Origin: Atrina japonica
Lineage: Eukaryota > Mollusca > Bivalvia > Pterioida > Pinnidae
Assembly: GCA_030159075.1 (NCBI GenBank)
Contig: BROG01000545.1
Location: forward strand, 312,001-376,000
Length of the DNA stretch: 64,000 nt
Direction: 5' to 3'
The notes under the pieces were generated by a model. It saw only the letters and a list, made by a program, of their open reading frames with translations, was not told where the DNA came from and did not search any database. How positions within the stretch are numbered: position 1 is the stretch's first letter; each line of letters begins with the position of its first letter. Positions 1 through 12,310 of the stretch are shown here, piece by piece. The position numbers and the translations under genes are program-made.

Positions 1-925
1 ACTAATCCTAACGACATTGGCACAAAAATATAACACAAATAAAAATATTCTAGTAATACACCTAAAGATGTTAACGTACAGCAATGTAATTAAAAATCTC
101 TTGAGCGTTACAGATTTCTGAAAAGTCGCATAGCGAATCTAATGAAATTAGATATGAGGTCACATTTGAATGACCTCTCGAAGGTGTGTCATTTTTTACC
201 AATGGAAATGCGACTTACAATATTTTAAAAATATATCGAATGGAAAAGATGTGCTGTTATATATGCTCTAAATCATAATTCACATATTTATAAAAAAAAT
301 TAATTCATTTTCTTCCGATATTAGTTTTGCATTCCTTTGAAACTTTATTTCCGAGAGGAAACAATTTTTCTTTTCAGTAAGTATAATTTGTTGAGGCCAT
401 TTAAATGAACCGTACTATGAACAAAGAAGAGAATGTCGCAAATTTAGCGTGTTATTTAGAAATACTTGGTGTTTTCATAAAAAGAAATTGACACATTCCA
501 AACTAATTTTAAAAGATAGTTCATAGACTTCAACACAGATGTTCGAAAGTATAAAAGATTTCATTGAGTATATAAGTCAGGCCAATGATTTTTAAACAGT
601 TGATTTAGCATAGAAAGATATGGGAAAATGACGTTAGTTGACTCACTTTTGGTATGGGGCTGTATATTATAATTACCTTTGGCGCTCTCAACTTTTCTGA
701 AATATTCGCGAATACATGAAATTGCCATTCTAAAACTGCAATAGAGCTTATTTTCGCGATTCCCATTGGTACTAATGTAGGATGATATATAAACCTATAA
801 AAACAGGCATTTATAATAAGAGTATATTCATTTTTAAGTTTTTAGATATAAACTTTTAAACAAATATTAGTATATGGTAAGTATTTGAATTCGCAGACAT
901 GTCCATTTGCAATTTTACGCAAAAG
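1..925. other. AT-rich, nothing recognised
   Basis: No open frame, RNA gene or repeat structure that I can support. Confidence 0.5.
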
Positions 926-1220
926 TTAAAGGGACATTAGCTGTGTTTACCAAAATAAAATATTTCTATTCCTATACATTTTGTGAAAATAAGGTCAGGT
1001 CCATTGTAGCATGCATATGCAAATAGGAAAGTTGAATTAATCATTTGCAAGTGAATAATTGCCAAACTGGCTTTCTCAAGCAATTTTCACAAATTATATA
1101 GGAATTTGCTAAAATTGCTTAGGAATTTTTATGTATGCCTCTTTATATCTCTTTTATGTTATCGCATATCAATCTTTGTTCTAAAAAGAAAATTTGAAAG
1201 AAAACAGCTAATGCCTCTAA
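926..1220. mobile_element. Palindromic MITE, GGGGCATTAGCTGTGTT family, copy 1
   Basis: Begins TTAAAGGGACATTAGCTGTG and ends with the inverse complement (ACAGCTAATGCCTCTAA). The interior (ATACATTTTGTGAAAATAAGG...GGTCC) recurs in copies at 43664-44040 and 51077-51452. No coding capacity; this copy is decayed. Confidence 0.7.
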
Positions 1221-1257
1221 TCTCTCACGAAGTAAAAATTTACAGTATTCCGATGTA

Positions 1258-1533
1258 GTTGTTGTTGTATTGTTGTATAACGTCGCACTCAAGAATCTTC
1301 AACTCATATGGAGATGTCACCAAATGCCGGTGAAGGGCTTCAAAATTTGGCCTATGCTCAGCGCTTATGCAGTGAGGGTTCTTTAACGTGCCGACACCTA
1401 CAGTGGCACAGGACCTCGGTTTTTACTGTTTCATCGGAAGGACAGAAAACCGACCTGTCGCTAGGCTAGACTCGAACTCACGACCTCACGATCAAGAGTA
1501 GTTGAGCGCGCTACCGACTGAACCAGGCCCGAG
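1258..1533 (-). repeat. tRNA-derived SINE, family A, copy 1
   Basis: Read on the minus strand it has a tRNA-like head with B box (GAGTTCGAGTC), a central domain containing GGCACGTTAAAGAACCCTCA, and a tail ending GCGACGTTATACAACAATAC. Related to copies at 6527-6808, 44512-44790 and 52596-52860. Confidence 0.8.
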
Positions 1534-1820
1534 TTATTTCGAAGCCTGTATTATGAGATAAATGTTATAATTATTGATTTATTTATTCTCATTAAATTTT
1601 GGATTTTCTGCTGAGTGATAATAAGTATCAACAATTGTGTTTATACAACAAATAACCCAAATTGGTCATGCAGATATGATGTGGTCAGAAGATTAGAATT
1701 GAGAAAAAAAAATGTTGCTCAGTCACATAATCGCTACGTAGGGAAATTCCCTGCTTATTTACAAGTCTGAAAAGGACTAAAACAGAGCATTCTTATCATG
1801 TAAATGATTACTTTGAACTA

Positions 1821-2059
1821 CTGTAAATCCGGATTATTCGCGAAAATTTTAATTAAGCGTAATTTCGAGAGAGCTCTCGCCTGTGAAAATATAATTCAAA
1901 TCTTAAGTTTCTAACCTGATACTGAAATTGAAACCGGAAAACACAATACAATGTTTTTATAGACATATAACAGTATTTCGAAATCGCGAAAATATTGTCT
2001 CGCGAATAAATATGGTGTTTTACGAAAATAAAGTCCCGCGAAAAAATCCGGATTTACAG
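1821..2059. mobile_element. MITE with CTGTAAATCCGGAT terminal inverted repeats
   Basis: Left end CTGTAAATCCGGATTATTCG and right end the complement of CTGTAAATCCGGATTTTTTC, about 24 bp of inverted repeat around 190 bp of AT-rich interior with several TCGCGA motifs. Non-autonomous; superfamily not assigned. Confidence 0.7.
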
Positions 2060-3067
2060 TTAGTTGATATTGAATATATCAACCTTCTGAAATGGATAAT
2101 CAAATAAACTGAAGGCTCTTAGAGTATAACATTTTCTCGGATAGCTAAATACTGATAGCAGCTTATTTTAAATTAAGAAATTATAAAAAAAAAAATGCGG
2201 AATGGCTATATTTCGGACATGAAAGATACATCGCACTGCAATTGTATTTTGTTTATCATATATTTCATATTGACGTGCCCCTGTCGCCAAAACAGCTGTT
2301 TAGTTTAATATGTTTACATCTAATCCTTCTTTAGTCAATTTAACAAACATTGTGCATAAAATATCGGATACACGATACTTATGGACTCGTCGACGTTGTA
2401 CAAAAATACATGACATCACTATAATTCTTGTTTACATCACGCTTGGGCGAGATTGCATCAATGCAACACTTTTTTAAACTACGTAAACAAATACTCTAGC
2501 GAATGAAAACCACGAAAGAACTAATATAAAGTTATTAGAAATTTTATAATGACATTACCATGGTTACTATCGTAGCAAATCGCATTTCACCCTTTTAATG
2601 TGTACCGCATGAACTACCAGGCAGATGTAAATACCAGATGTGATTATCATTTTGACTGCGTGTACATGTTTAATGCACCGCTCACGCGCTTTCCAACTGC
2701 GTTCATACCGACGCATACAGTCAAAACGATAATCAAAATGTATATGTACTAAAGCTCTTGACATATTTATGACATCTTCGTTATCTTTTTAAATGTCAGG
2801 AATATTGATGTTTACAATGATCGTTGATCCACCGTATGCATTATTGAAGTCCTGTATCGTAAAATTCATGTTTTTAATTTGATGAAATTCATCAGATGAT
2901 TTTTTTTTTATCATTACAGTTAATGTTTGTAAACATAAAGTGATATCAGATATTTGTAAACGACAAAATATACAGTTCCAATGAATATAAAAATTCAGAG
3001 ATATTCCAGCAATAATCATCAGGGGATTCAGCAGACGGTTACAGATTTAGTGAATTTAGGAGAAATA
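2060..3067. other. AT-rich, no gene recognised
   Basis: Two short minus-strand open frames (65 and 76 codons) have no recognisable motif or splice context. Confidence 0.5.
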
Positions 3068-3942
3068 CGGACCTCTGGAAATTCAGAGGAGGGATCAGGT
3101 GTCATGGGGTAGTAAGCATTCCCTGCTGACCGGTCACTCACGCCGTGAGTCCACTGTCAAATTCAAATGAAATAGGTGAGGAATATATTCTCATTACAAT
3201 TGGTACAGACGACTCAACAACCGGTATTAAAAAGGTAACTAAACACTTTATTTAATGCAAACAGGGTCGTTATACCGACCGTAAAACTTGTGGAACGTTG
3301 ACATCAAACATGATCCACCATATACCAGTGACAACATCGTATCAGCAAGTAGTTGACCTCTGTATATGAAATGTTCATATGTTGAAACCCTCTAGCATAT
3401 CGGATCGCGTCGCGTTTATTGTGTACCCTAGTTGTTAATTTCCAGTCTGTGTCTATAGTAAGCAAAATGTCCAAGTAAAAAGCATGTGTACTTGATTCTG
3501 TTGTCTCTTAAGCTTCTAGTTCGTATTTCGGCTTTCCCATCGTAAATTTTTCCATATTTAAGTAGTAATATACCACAATCACCTGCATATAGCATTTATA
3601 TTTCACAAATGATCCGATATGTCAGGGCGTGTTCAACATATGAACATTTCATACACAGAGGTAAACCACTCATTCACAAATCATTGCCACATAAATATCG
3701 AAAACCGCGTATGATGTCAACGTTCCGCAAATTTTACGGTCGGTATAATAGTCTTGTTTGCGATAACTTTGTTCCACTAAGTGAAATGTTGAGTTGCCTG
3801 TTCGATAGCGGTTGTTGAGACATCTGTACTAATTGTGTCTAGGATTCGTTCCTCAGGTATTTCATTTGGAATTGATTGATGACTCATGGGATGCTTAATC
3901 CCCCATGGCACCTGATCCCACCTCTTGATTTCCAGAGGTCCG
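3068..3942. mobile_element. Foldback element with ~340-bp inverted arms
   Basis: Arms 3068-3412 and 3608-3942 are imperfect inverse complements: outer CGGACCTCTGGAAAT pairs with ATTTCCAGAGGTCCG, and inner TATGAAATGTTCATATGTTG pairs with CAACATATGAACATTTCATA. The ~195-bp loop is unrelated. A decayed relative of the arm lies at 11340-11610. No coding capacity. Confidence 0.75.
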
Positions 3943-5671
3943 TGTTTGTCCCGTTTTTACCAGCTTTGTATCTATATCCTGGACATCCTAAAGATTATAC
4001 TTCGGTATCTGAGATTTCTTATATTTATTAAATATCGCATTGAAATATGTATGAAAATTGTCATTAATTGACAAAACGTCAAAATGTCAAATTAAAAACC
4101 ACCTCTATTTATACCTTCTTTTGATTCAGAAGTTTCTGAATGAGTTCTGCTTCATATGAATAAAGGAACATGTCAGCCAATTAAGGGAAACAATTGGTTC
4201 CCATTGGAATGCAGACAGTTTGCTGAAAGACCTGGTCTCCAAACATTACAAAAATATCGCCTTTTAGAAATTCTAGACTAAGTATCTTTTAATATCAACT
4301 TCAGTGTATTTATGTGTTTGGAAGAAACAAGTATCATGGTAACCAATGAATAGGCATTTAAATTTTGGGGTACTACTTTTAGTGAAAATGAAGTTGTCGA
4401 TAATGGCAAAAAAATATTTCCATGCGGAATAGTTGTATAATGAGTAGAAAATTCGTATATTCTGATATCATCAATTTGTGAAAACTTGTGTGTCTTTAAA
4501 GCTGTTTAGAATTTTTAAATATCCACATCTGATTTACATCGATTATGGAATGAGCGACTGTACAGTATTGCTGAAGAATCCCCTTTACTGCTGTCAGTAT
4601 TTTCGTAGGGTGTAAAATGTATGTTCTGTGTTAGTCTTAGTATGTCATTCATGTATATACCTTATATTTAAGATAGATTTAGAATAACTGGCTTAACAGG
4701 TTCCATCTTTAATATATCATTTTTCAATATTTCAACAACATGATAAATGTATTTTGGGAGCTCCAAAGTGTATATATACACAATGTACAGTGTGACACAT
4801 TACTATGTAAAGATGGAAAATTCTAGAGAACTAAAAATAAAAAGATACCACAGAATAAAACACATGTAATATCATTTGATTGCCTCCATTTGTTGGGTGT
4901 GCCTCCCAAATGATTCAATATGCCAGAGCCTGCCAGAAGTAGGGTCATTCCATGTACAGTGACAGACTATTTAATATGACGTTATTGTCATGGATATATG
5001 AATGTACTCATTTCTCAAATTTTAAAGGAAGATATAACGGTCTTGGTTTTTCGATTCCATGTTTCACTATCATTTTGAATGTTTTAAAATAATCATTTGT
5101 TCGATATGGCCTTGAAATCGGGCCATACCATTTTTTTTTACCGATTTCACCTGTCTTATATATACAGTATATAAAGAAAAAAATACACATATCGAAAAAA
5201 TGAACATTCAAATACGATTTAATTAGCAATTCCGAATATTTGAAAACTAACGTCGATTTTTCTGTCTGCTCTAGTTTATATAAAAATGTCTAAAGTACAT
5301 TAAGGTCAATATATTACCTACCATTTATTTTTGCTAATTTTGTCACTATAATTTTGCATTTACAAAAGTACCATGAAAATTATATTTCTGTAAACAAACT
5401 ACATGTATATACCATTTTTAAAATAGCATCACAACTGGTCTTATAACCAAAATGGAGATAAAAATATTCAAATGAATCCATTCTCAAAACAAATACATTT
5501 TTATTTTATACTGTTTTTATAGATTAGGACGAAGGAGCTGTATTTTCTCTGATAATTATATAATGGTGTTTTGTTTAAATGGCGATCTATCGATTGGTTT
5601 ATGGCAAATAATTGCAGGTAGGCTATAGAACAAACAACAAACGTAATCAAGTTTCACATTGACATGACATA
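3943..5671. other. AT-rich, no gene recognised
   Basis: No exon-like open frame, RNA gene or clear repeat terminus seen on either strand. Confidence 0.5.
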
Positions 5672-5900
5672 GGGGCCGCGTGGTTAGAGTATAGCGCCTT
5701 TTAACTATGGAGTCTCTCATCTCTAGTCATCCGGGGTTCGAATCCCGCTGCGACCTAAGCTGATTATGTTTACCAGTTTCCATGTTGATGGTCGGTGGTT
5801 TCTTCCAGGGTACATTGTAACTGTTAAAAACTAACCGCCACCACCCAACAGAAAATTGTTGAGTGTGGCTAAAACACAATTCAAACAAACAAAACGATGC
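5672..5900 (+). repeat. tRNA-derived SINE, family D
   Basis: tRNA-like head with A-box-like TGGTTAGAGTAT at about 5681 and a perfect B box GGTTCGAATCC at 5735-5745. An unrelated body follows (GGTGGTTTCTTCCAGGGTAC...), with a CAAACAAACAAAA tail. The head lacks a foldable complete tRNA, so it is a SINE rather than a tRNA gene. Confidence 0.75.
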
Positions 5901-6526
5901 GAGATTCTGAACAGGAAAAACTGCTATTGGGATGTACATATGTTACACATTTTATCCAATACAGATAACATTTGAGACCCACTAAAAGACAATAGGTGAA
6001 AGACGAGTTCTATAATTATTTTATAACTTTGGTAAAAAATGAAACCTAAAAAATATTGCATCAACTCGTTCTCTCGGCAATTATGTATACAAGCACATTA
6101 TTAGTATTTCCAATTAATCAACCTCGCATTGACACTTCTTACAGAATACCAAATGCCCATTAGACTTTAGTAACTTTATACACAAGGCTTTCAATAGCAT
6201 TACCTCTTCGTGTTCACTGACGCATACGGTCTTAATGTTCATCGACTGAACAATTAATTACACTGCCGCTAATATTTAAAATCTTATACAAACGGAAAAA
6301 AACACAGAATGGCAGTCTGTAACCAACCATGTGGAATTTATATATCAAACTGCTGTTTATTTATTTATTCGTTTATGGGGTATTGTACACAATATCCAAA
6401 TGACTTTGTTCATGTTCGAATTACACGAAATTATTTATAACAAATGCTTGACGGAAAAGTAATGCATGACTCTCGCTTTACATATCGTCCTGAAGAAATG
6501 AAAACTCTGCTATTGGACTGGTTGGT

Positions 6527-6808
6527 TGGTTGGTTGGTTGTATTGTTGTTTAACGTCCCACTCCAGAATCATTCACTGATATGGAGACGTCACCAATGTC
6601 GGTTAAGGGCTTCAAAGTTTGGCCTATGATCGGCACTTACGGCCATTGAGCAGTGAGGCGTTCTTAAACGTACCGACACCTCCTGTGGCACGGGACCTCG
6701 GTTTTTACTGTCTCATTCGAATGACGGGAATCCGACCTGCCGCCGGCTGGACTCGAACTCACGACCTCACGATCAAGAGTCGAAAGCGCTACCAATTGTA
6801 CTAGGCCG
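6527..6808 (-). repeat. tRNA-derived SINE, family A, copy 2
   Basis: Same architecture as the other family A copies: minus-strand head with GAGTTCGAGTCC, central CGTTAAGAACGCCTCA variant, and a terminal run read on the plus strand as TTGGTTGGTTGG then TATTGTTGTTTAACGTCCCA. Confidence 0.8.
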
Positions 6809-8163
6809 GTACTGTTCATAGATATAAAGGTCATCGAACAGGACTAAACTCTTTCCAAAGTTACCTCATAGTTTAGAAACAAGAAGTTAAGAAACAAGTT
6901 ATTTACTGATTATCTTAATATATGAAATAGCGATTGGTTGTAAAAGATTTATGACGATTCCGAAATGCAATAAATTGTTAATTTCAAGTGTTTTGTATTA
7001 CTCATGAAGTAATATGAACGTGAACAATTGTTTCCGGTAATACGACTCAGCACTTGCAGTCACTCCGACACTGGTTATTTTCCTGTCATCTCTAATTCCT
7101 ATCGGGTATGTGCCCACTCATCCATCGCCATATACATTTTAGTTTATTAGTGAAATACGCATATTTGTATTTTAACAAGGAGTGGGGTCATTTTTACTAG
7201 TCCAAACTGATAAATAATCTGGACATGTTGTAATTAATTCATGTATTAACTAGACAAGAATTAAATAAAATTTTCGCCCCGAGCCTCTGTGACTTCAACT
7301 TCAACTTCTAACTATGGAGTTAAAATATGAGATCAATTAAATACAAAAACATGTACATTATATTGTTGTTCAGTTACCAGTTTGTTTATTGAAATAAGAG
7401 ACATTAAACATTTAGAAAATTTGATATTTTACATTGTTTATTTTAAGTAGGATCACTGACTGAGGTCCCTGAGGGTGAGAAAAATGAAGTTTTAACTTCT
7501 TTTAATTCATTAGAAGGAAATAGTCTCTGGAATGTCGCATCCATTTCATGACGCTGTTTTGACATGAGTGTGTAATAAATACAAAACCACACATATGTTT
7601 CTATCCGTATCATCAGCCTGCACGCGACCGTTGTAGCGGATGGATTCAACGAGGGCGTAACACGTATATGTACATACGTGAAAATAACAATAAAATCATT
7701 CATCAGAGAATTCATGGTGCACTAGATATTCTGGACGCCTAAGGAAATAAGTGTCAAATCATATGATGATATATTAGATGTTTAAAACCTATTTTTTGCA
7801 TGCAATTTAAACGTATGTGTGATTTAACTTTTATCAACGATTCTCAAGAAAATATACATTAAAATTATTTCAAATCTAAAAATATTTTCGTCATTAGTTA
7901 TACCAATACAAAGTGTCAAACCACTCGTGCTGAGCAATAATAGAGCTTTCGACTCGCAAGGAGAATTTCCCTAATTCGATATTCGATACAAGGTCACACG
8001 TGTGATTTCAAGTAGTGATTCAGGCAGTGACTTTTTCCTCGTTAAACGTTCGGTATACGAAATGAACGTAACAGATCACGATGTAAATTTCTTACAAGCT
8101 AATTTGAGGGCTTTTTGTTGAGCTGTAGCTTTGGTATTATTGATAATTATTATAAGGTATCAG
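6809..8163. other. AT-rich, no gene recognised
   Basis: A 90-codon minus frame at 7443-7715 has no recognisable domain or conserved-looking splice context. Nothing else supported. Confidence 0.45.
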
Positions 8164-8202
8164 CAAACTAGAGGCTCCCAGTAGCCTGTAAACGCTCACC
8201 CG
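8164..8202 (+). repeat. Decayed terminus of a Helentron-like element
   Basis: TAGAGGCTCCCAGTAGCCTG followed by AAACGCTCACCC resembles the hairpin plus subterminal repeat of the element starting at 61823 (AGAGGCTCTCAAGAGCCTG, GCTCACCTGG). CCATCTTGGAT motifs at 8521 and 8650 suggest more remnants, but the other end was not found. Confidence 0.35.
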
Positions 8203-9412
8203 ATCAGGAATCGTTGAAATTAATAATTACATACAATGTAGTTATCCTTGGATAAAATTCTGAAATGGGTGTACCCAATGATCGTTCTACCAAATAACGT
8301 TTAAAATAATCAAGTAGTTTCATGTGAATTTCCAGTCCTATGATAAACTGAAATCGACTGTAATGGACAAATTGGTCGGCAGACCGGGTCATCACATACA
8401 AATGTGAAAGGTATGAACGGGAAAACCATTTACTAGTGTTTCCTACATTAGTACAGAGCAAGTAGTTCAACAGAAGTTGTAATCTAATAAGATCTCGTGT
8501 CAGACAAGTACCCCTGGGAGCCATCTTGGATAAGGAATTGGCACCAAAGTAACAATATATTTTGTTTAAATCACTTCAGTGGTTCTCTAGACTAAGAGTG
8601 TTGTATGCATTTTCCTTAGGGTTCTATGTTAAACTTAATCCCTTGTGGGCAGCCATCTTGGATGATGGATTGGCACCAAATTAAGACCACTTGTTCGACA
8701 CTATGTGTGAATATCGATACACAAAAAGCATATTGTGTTATATCTATATTCTAGCTTGTGTATCACGATACATACTGAAACGTATCACTATTTTTTCATT
8801 TATTATAAACATTATACCAAAGTTATAATGCTCAAGACGATCGATTTTGTCAATTAGACTTCATCAGTTGAACTCCAATTTGAAATATTATTTTCTAAAG
8901 AGAAAGTGGTACCGTACAAGGCCAAACAATAAATCTAAACGTATAGCCAAAATCCGTCCAAGAGTAACCACTGTAAAAAGATGGCTATCTTAGCTTTTGA
9001 ATACTTTAGAATTCTAATGGTGTTATCAGTGCGAAATGTTACTTTAGTATAAGATTGTCAGCTGGTACCGAAATACCAGGTACTAGGTTTGTGTATACCC
9101 TTGGGGACTCAAACGACCTATAAAAAGGATTAAAAGAACAAATTTTTCAATAGTTTTGATAAGTAGTCGGTAGTCATCCCTAACATATGTATGAAATCAT
9201 TTCCAAGCTTAAAGGTATTTTAGGTATGCTTGTACATTCAACACTTATGTTCAGCCCTTTTATACTGTATTTTATGTTCTACAGATCAATATTTTTCTCT
9301 CCAACGTAGTGACGTCGAGCTATCCACCGCATTCACCTACATAAGTAAAATATCTATCTAAATTTTCCACTTTTGTCATCGTATTTCTATTTTCATCATT
9401 GCATACATAGCA

Positions 9413-10917
9413 ATGTTCTTAGATCTACACTGTTCGTACAGGGCAATGATCTTAGATCTACACTGTTCATACAGGGCAATGATCTTAGATCTACACTGTT
9501 CATACAAGGCAATGATCTTAGATCTACACTGTTCGTACAGGGCAATGATCTTAGATCTACACTGTTCATACAGGGCAATGATCTTAGATCTACACTGTTC
9601 ATACAGGGCAATGATCTTAGATCTACATTCTTCGTACAGAACAATGTTCTTAGATCTACACTATTCGTACACAGCAAGGTTCTTAGATCTACATTTTTCA
9701 TACACAGCAATGATCTTAGATCTACATTGTTCATACAGGGCAATTATCTTAGATCTACATTGTTCATACAGGGCAATTATCTTAGATCTACATTGTTCGT
9801 ACATAGCAATATTCTTAGATCTACACTGTTCATACAGGGCAATGATCTTAGATCTACACTGTTATACAGAGCAATGCTCTTAGATCTACACTGTTCGTAC
9901 AGAACAATGCTCTTAGATCTACACTGTTCGTACACAGCAAAGTTCTTCGATCTACACTTTTCATACAAAGTAATGCTCTTAGATCTACACTGTTCGTGTA
10001 GAACAATGCTCTTAGATATACACTGTTCGTACACAGCAAAGTTCTTCGATCTATACTTTTCGTACAGAGCAAGGTTCTTAGATCTTCTTGTTCGTACAGA
10101 GCAAGGTTCTTAGATCTTCCTGTTCGTACAGAGCAATGTTCTTAGATCTACACTGTTCGTATAGGGCAAGGTTCTTAGATCTACTGTTCATACAGAGCAA
10201 TGATCTTAGATCTACAATTCTCCTACAGAGCAATGATCTTAGATCTACACTGTTCGTATACAGCAGGGTTCTTAGATCCACACTTTCCGTACCGAGCAAG
10301 GTTCTTAGATCTTCCTATTCGTACAGAGCAATGATCTTAGATCTACACTGTTCGTACAAAACAATGATCTTAGATCTACTGTTCGTACAGAGCAAGGTTC
10401 TTTGATCTATCATGTTAGTACAGACCAAGGTTCTTATATATACATTGTTCGTACAGAGCAATGATCTTAGATCTTAGAGCAAGGTTCTTTGATCTACGCT
10501 GTTTGTACAGAGGGAAGTTCTTAGATCTACTCTTCCTATAGAGCAAGGTTCTTAGATCTACACTGTTCGTACAAAGCAATGATCTTAGAACTACACTGTT
10601 CGTAAAGAGCAATGTTCTTAGATCTACACTGTTCGTACACAGCAGTTCTTCGATCTACACTTTTCGTACAGAGCAATGATCTTAGATCTTAGAGCAAGGT
10701 TCTTTGATCTACGCTGTTTGTACAGAGGAAAGTTCTTAGATCTACTGTTCGTATAGAGCAAGGTTCTTAGATCTACACTGTTCGTACAAAGCAATGATCT
10801 TAGAACGACACTGTTCGTACAAAGCAATGATCTTAGATCTACTGTTCGTACAAAGCAAGATTCTTACATCTACACTGTTCATACAGAGCAATGATCTTAG
10901 AACTACACTGTTCGTAG
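9413..10917. repeat. 33-bp minisatellite, ~45 copies
   Basis: Unit approximately TTAGATCTACACTGTTCGTA + CAGGGCAATGATC, tandem for 1.5 kb; the 5' half is nearly homogeneous and the 3' half diverged with small indels. Almost every unit keeps the palindrome AGATCT. Because 33 is divisible by three and the unit lacks stops in several frames, long open frames appear on both strands; I do not regard them as genes. Confidence 0.97.
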
Positions 10918-11339
10918 ACTCAATACCTTGTAAGAAACATTCATGCCATGTTTGGTTTCAATCCATTTACCGGGTCCCCTTAAGAAGTTCAAAATGATAA
11001 ATGTGAACAGACGGACAGATGAACTTGATCTAAAAAATAAAAATGTTGAAGATTCCGACATGATTCTTGGTTGTTGATCCACTTTTTAGGACCAATGAAT
11101 GGATCTGTTCGTGCAGGTTTGCCATTCGTTCTGTTAACATCAAGTTAGTCTACAGTATTAATAATAAATCTGACATTATTGAAAATAGTAATAATATGCA
11201 ACACTAGTAATGATGCTATCGTGGAAAACATTTAATAAATATTTGAAATAAAAAAAGAAGTACCAATGAAGATTCGAAACTCCATTAGAATACGACAAAT
11301 TGAATATAACAGTCTCAACATGAAGAATAACTGCGATTC

Positions 11340-11610
11340 CCAAACAGGGTGAGACCAGGTGCCTGGAAGGAGTCAGCATCCCTTGTTAGCATTTCACACC
11401 CGTCGCAAATGTTCCATGGAAACCCCCAGAGACCAGTGAAAAAGTTTTCAGTTAGTTTTAGATCTGATTGGCTAAAGGGAGTCACTGTATATGGTCGTGT
11501 TCCAGAATACTATCTAACATTCGTGAGAGGGAGGCTTCATATTGTTTAACAAGATCCCTCGTATCGACCATAAAACTTCCCCAGTGACGATTCCAAGCGC
11601 TCAACAACGG
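11340..11610 (+). repeat. Fragment of the 3.07-kb foldback family
   Basis: Blocks such as CAGGTGCCTGG..AGCATCCC, TTTCACACCCGTCG and ATCGACCATAAAACTT parallel the left arm of the element at 3068-3412. Diverged and truncated. Confidence 0.4.
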
Positions 11611-12310
11611 ATCCCTGTGTGAGTAATTTATTTACAAGTCGTTTGGCCCGCAGAATAACACGATCTAGACTTTATAAAAAAAACAATTGTGAAGTAAACA
11701 TTTAAAAAAAATACGACACTGCATTTTTCTAAATACAGAGTTGTGTAGGTAAAACAGTTTGCTTTGCTCTGATTATTTGTACCAAATCTCGTTTGTCATA
11801 CCTGTTATGATTTAATTTAGACTCGTTGTGTTTGTAAACATATGCTCCTTAATCTTGGTAGAACTTCTTACTCCACATATAAACAATTAGTATGTAACCA
11901 AAGAATCCATTTTTGACGTACCTTTTGATATAACTTTGGTGTTGTTAATAATATTTATAACAACTGGGTCGTTGCCACTACTGATGGACCGTCTGAGTAC
12001 ATGAGGGTATACATAAACCTAGTACGTTTGTACCTGGTATTTCGGTACAGGTCGATTATTTTATACTAAAGCATTATTTCGCTCAGATATCATAATTCAA
12101 ATTCTAAACTTCCCAAAAGCTAAGATATTCATTTTACATTGGGTACTTTTAGAAAGATTTAGCAACACATCTGCACCATTAGATTTATTATTTGGTATTG
12201 TATGATATCTTTTTTTTATTTCGGAAACATACATTTATACTAAATTCCAACTCAAGTGATGAAGTCTTATTGACAGAAAAGATCGTCTTGAGCATATGTG
12301 TTGGCCTCAT

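Larger units (their letters stand above)
8818..12310. mobile_element. ~3.5-kb foldback structure enclosing a minisatellite
   Basis: Imperfect inverted arms at about 8818-9120 and 11986-12310. Paired blocks include ATGCTCAAGACGATC, AAATAATAAATCTAA-like, ATATCTTAGCTTTTG, CTTTAGTATAA, and TACCGAAATACCAGGTAC with TATACCCT. The ~2.9-kb loop contains the 33-bp array (9413-10917) and a decayed fragment of the 3.07-kb foldback family. No transposase seen; likely a non-autonomous foldback transposon or an old inverted duplication. Confidence 0.65.

Noticed and set aside
5672..5756. tRNA gene
   Set aside because: The B box is perfect, but a long non-tRNA body and CAAA-rich tail follow, and no full cloverleaf is evident.
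7443..7715. 90-codon minus-strand frame
   Set aside because: No recognisable domain, no splice context and AT-rich codon use like the surroundings.
8204..8524. 106-codon minus-strand frame
   Set aside because: Overlaps sequence resembling a decayed Helentron-like repeat; no domain recognised.
9373..10827. Many long open frames with LRSTLF/LDLHCSY repeats on both strands
   Set aside because: They follow the 33-bp tandem array exactly, occur in several frames on both strands, and have no codon bias or splice context.
9413..10917. CRISPR-like regular repeat
   Set aside because: Units are contiguous with no unique spacers, and the genome is eukaryotic.
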